Assembly: GCA_001414345.1 (NCBI GenBank)
Contig: LLCB01000559.1
Location: 1 to 22,818 of the forward strand
Source of the DNA: Hymenoscyphus infarciens
Taxonomy: Eukaryota; Ascomycota; Leotiomycetes; Helotiales; Helotiaceae
Length of the DNA stretch: 22,818 nucleotides
Direction of reading: 5' to 3'
Below, piece after piece: positions 19,480-22,818 of this stretch; the first letter of the stretch is position 1, and each line of letters opens with the position of its first letter. The translations under genes were made by a program, and so were the position numbers. The notes beneath the pieces were generated by a model. It was not told where the DNA came from, did no database searches, and saw only the letters and a program-made list of their open reading frames with translations.

Positions 19480-21900
19480 AATAGGTAATTAAGTATATAC
19501 TTCTATATATACTTAATAAGTTAATTAACGCTTACTTTCTATTAATACTACCTAGTACTAAGCTAAGTATAAGAGTTATATAACTTTAAATCTTAAACTA
19601 TTATAAATTAAAAAATATAAGTATTTAATAACTAAGCTAAAGAGATATTATAAAACGTAAAACCCTAAGAGAGTATATTTAATAGCTAAGCTAAAGAGAT
19701 ATTTACTATTAAAAATAGTAAAAAGTAAGTAAAACAGTAGATAATATATTTTAATCTTAGAAAGCTCTACTTTATATTATTTATTCCTCCCCTTCTTTGG
19801 TAGTCTTTTATATACTTTTCTTATTTTAGTAGCCTATGCTCTACTATCTCTTATAGATAGCTATTTAATAAGAGTAGTTTATCTCTTTTACTTTACTCTA
19901 GAATAGATGCTAGCTATTCTATTAACTAGTATAAAGGAATTAAGGACTACGGGAGTAGGAGTTAGTAATAATAATACTTACTTATTAAGTTCTTAATTAA
20001 GGTGAATTTATTTAGCTTCGTTAATTATTTTATATACTATATCTATAATATTAACCTCTATTAATACTTATACTAGTATTATTACTATTAATTCCTTCTT
20101 ATCTTTATTCTTATTTAATAGCGACAGTAATAGTGAATTTATCTATTATATTTCTTTATTAGCTATATTTAGATTACTTATCTCTTTATTATTTTTATTA
20201 GAAAGACTTATTACTTTATTATTTCTATATTAAGGAATTATAGGATCCTTAGATAGATTAGATCTAGAATTATCCTTTAAAATTAAGCTCTTTTTACTAG
20301 TACTCTCTCTAGGTAAAGGTATAAGTCTAGTATCTCTATCTATATTATTAGTATTACTAAGTATAATAGGCTTGTTATTAGAGAGTAATATAGGCGTGAT
20401 TTCCTTAGAAGACTTATATTGTTATAGGGTATATTAGACTTAGGCTAAAGATGTTTTCTTTTTTAATTAAGGAATGTAACTAGTATATATATTAAATACC
20501 ATATATACCTTTTAGAATTTAGAAGTTTTAGAAGCTTTTAGTACTTTAAAATGTTATATAAGATTAAGGAGGTTTTTAATACTTTTAAAATATATACTAC
20601 TTAATTAATCTACGCTTTTCTAGGTAAGATTAACTCTTATAGTAAGAAAGACTTTATTAGCTTATTTAGTAAGGTCTTTAACCTTAACTAGAGCTTAGTT
20701 AGGTATAGGGGGTATTATATCTTCGACTTTTATAAGTAATTTAATAGCGAGTTTATAGGCTTAATCTTACTAGGAAAGAGGGTTATCTATCTAATCTCCT
20801 TTATCTTAGGTATATATAGGTTTCTAAAAAGATAAGAAGTTAGTCTTATCAACCTTTACTACCTTACTATACTTTACTATTATAAGATAGGTTTAAGTAG
20901 GGATTAAGCTATTAATAGAGAAATTAGTAGTAGAGGTAACATATGTTCATATATATATATAAACTTATATTATAATTATAATAGGTTTATAAGTAGTAGG
21001 TAGTACTAGATTAAGAGGAGTAGGTTTAGTACTTATTTAAAATTAACATAATTTAAAAGGTAAGTAAAAAGAAACATACTACTTATAATATAACGTTTGT
21101 TAGAAATCTACTCTTCTAGGCGAGCTCGACTATTAACGGTTTTAGGTAACCTTACTAGCTTTAGAGATACTACTTTTAACTATAAAAGACGCCTTCTCTT
21201 AGCCTTTTTATCTTAAACTAAGGTGTTATAAGTCTAAGATTATTATTTTAAAGCTTTATGTTAGTAGTGTTTAGTATCTTATACTTTTTAATAAGCATTG
21301 TTATAAGCTTATTCTCAACTAATAGATGTTTTTACTAATATAGGGCTTAAGTTTATCTTCTCTATTTATAATCGATGCTTAATTTTATTATTTAAACCTA
21401 GTACTACTAGTCTTAGGAGTTTAGTAATATGATTCTCAGAGGTATTAGCTAGGTTAGCTAGTATATACTAAGAGCATACCTAGAAGAGAGAGTCCTCTAG
21501 ATAGGGGGCACTAACTACTAAGTACTAAGAGCCCTAGTATTAAACTATTATAAACAAGAGATAGAGTATAATTTATAAATCGATAGAGATAATCTACTTA
21601 AACTATAAATAGGTGCTATAGATATTAAATAACTTAAAAGAACCTAGATATACGTTATATTAAGTCGTAGAGAGGTTTATTAGCTGTATAGTATTTAATA
21701 TAATATTAATAAGGAGGTTATTTACTATATTAATATATATTAAGTATAGGCTAAGCGACTAATAAGAGGCGAGTGATTTATACTCTAATATAGTGCTAAA
21801 TATAGGCGTTTTATAAAGAGTTAATAGTTAGTTTAACTAATTATATATCTTAATAAATTTTAAAATACCTTAATCTAAATAAGACTATATAACTAGACTT
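19480..21900. other. AT-rich, probably RIP-degraded transposon relic; no callable gene
   Basis: About 2.4 kb with TAA/TAG in every frame and almost no TGA, the same texture as the retroelement at 934-8999. No RT, integrase or transposase motif and no terminal repeats were recognised. On the minus strand the part 20900-20000 translates, apart from TAA/TAG, into a Lys/Asn/Ser-rich protein-like sequence (for example KASKTSKFQKV and DRDTRLIPLPREST). However, the stop frequency is close to that expected by chance, so this is not called as a gene. An (AT)n tract lies at about 20949-20960. Confidence 0.5.
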
Positions 21901-21924
21901 ATTCTAAGTACTTTTATTTAAACT

Positions 21925-22818
21925 AATCTAGATATCTAGACCTATTATAAAGACTTTTATATATAGTAGTAAATAAGTCTAGATATCTAGACCTATTATA
22001 AAGACTTTTTTATATACTAATAAATATAACTAGATATCGAGACCTATTATATAGACTTTTATATATACTAATAAATAAGTCTAGATATCTAGACCTATTA
22101 TATAGACTTTTATATATACTAATAAATAAGTCTAGATATCTAGACCTATTTTAAAGACTTTTATATAAATAAGTCTAGATATCTAGACCTATTTTAAAGA
22201 CTTTTATATATACTAATAAATATGTCTAGATATCTAGACCTATTATAAAGACTTTTATATATACTAGTAAATATGTCTAGATATCTATACCTATTTTAAA
22301 GACTTTTATATATACTAGGTAATAAGTCTAGATATTTACACCTATTACATAGACTTTTATTTATACTAATTAATATGTCTAGATATCTAGACCTATTATA
22401 AAGACTTTTATATATACTAGTAAATATGTCTAGATATCTAGACCTATTATAAAGACTTTTATAAATACTAATAAATAAGTCTAGATATCTAGACCTATTT
22501 TAAAGACTTTTATATATACTAATAAATAAGTCTAGATATCTAGACCTATTTTAAAGACTTTTATATAAATAAGTCTAGATATCTAGACCTATTTTAAAGA
22601 CTTTTATATATACTAATAAGTAAGTCTTAATATCTAGATCTATTATAAAGACTTTTATATATATAAGTAAATAGGTCTATATATCTAGACCTATTATTAA
22701 GACTTTTATATATACTAATTAATATGTCGAGATATCTAGACTTATTATAAAGACTTTTATATATAGTAGTAAATAAGTCTAGATATCTAGATCTATTAAA
22801 AAGACTTTTATATATACT
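21925..22818. repeat. Palindromic satellite array B
   Basis: Tandem array that runs off the right edge; unit about 51 bp (50-51 between starts at 21928, 21978 and 22029), with shorter units (near 22150 and 22560) lacking TACTAATAAAT. The core GTCTAGATATCTAGAC is a perfect 16-bp palindrome present in most units, followed by CTATTATAAAGACTTTTATATA. There is no reading frame. Some units vary in the palindrome (GATATCGAGAC, GATATTTACAC). Different from satellite A in length and core, though both contain AGTCTA and CTATTATA...GACT words. Confidence 0.95.

Overview
The window looks like a chromosomal segment of a filamentous ascomycete (Pezizomycotina). Support: a six-exon gene with short introns (47-69 bp) carrying fungal-type donors and CTAAT/CTAAC-like branch sites; AT-rich blocks in which repeats differ only by C/T and G/A transitions, the signature of repeat-induced point mutation (RIP); and sharp alternation between AT-rich and balanced DNA. 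A leotiomycete is possible but is only a guess.

Layout. (1) 1-933 and 9000-about 10300 are two halves of one palindromic satellite (about 104-bp unit, two mirror-image palindromes per unit), split by (2) a complete but heavily mutated Ty3/gypsy chromovirus at 934-8999. This element has two 496-bp LTRs, a CTTTT target duplication, a polypurine tract, and recognisable gag, protease, RT, RNase H, integrase and chromodomain relics, plus a possible antisense gene between pol and the 3' LTR. (3) About 10480-18880 is a balanced-composition island. Its one confident gene is an MFS sugar transporter (11279-13137, 527 aa predicted). It also holds a foldback/MITE-like element (14051-14304), a weak spliced reading on the minus strand (15215-14821), a cluster of inverted GTAAGC motifs (17560-17925), and an open frame made of 22-residue repeats (18386-18823). 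(4) At 18903-19299 there is a PIF/Harbinger-like MITE with TTA target duplication, followed by a heptanucleotide repeat and about 2.4 kb of AT-rich, probably RIP-degraded DNA with no callable gene. (5) From about 21925 to the window end runs a second, different palindromic satellite (about 51-bp unit, core GTCTAGATATCTAGAC).

How it fits together: the transporter is a lone functional-looking gene between heterochromatin-like islands. The chromodomain of the retroelement suggests insertion guided by heterochromatin marks, and it landed inside a palindromic satellite. Its LTRs differ at roughly 57 sites by eye, all transitions with no indels, so the element is probably young in time but was heavily mutated by RIP. 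No toxin, virulence or defence system was seen. The most unusual features are the two unrelated-looking palindromic satellites, the subfamily difference on the two sides of the insertion, the repeat ORF and the possible antisense gene.
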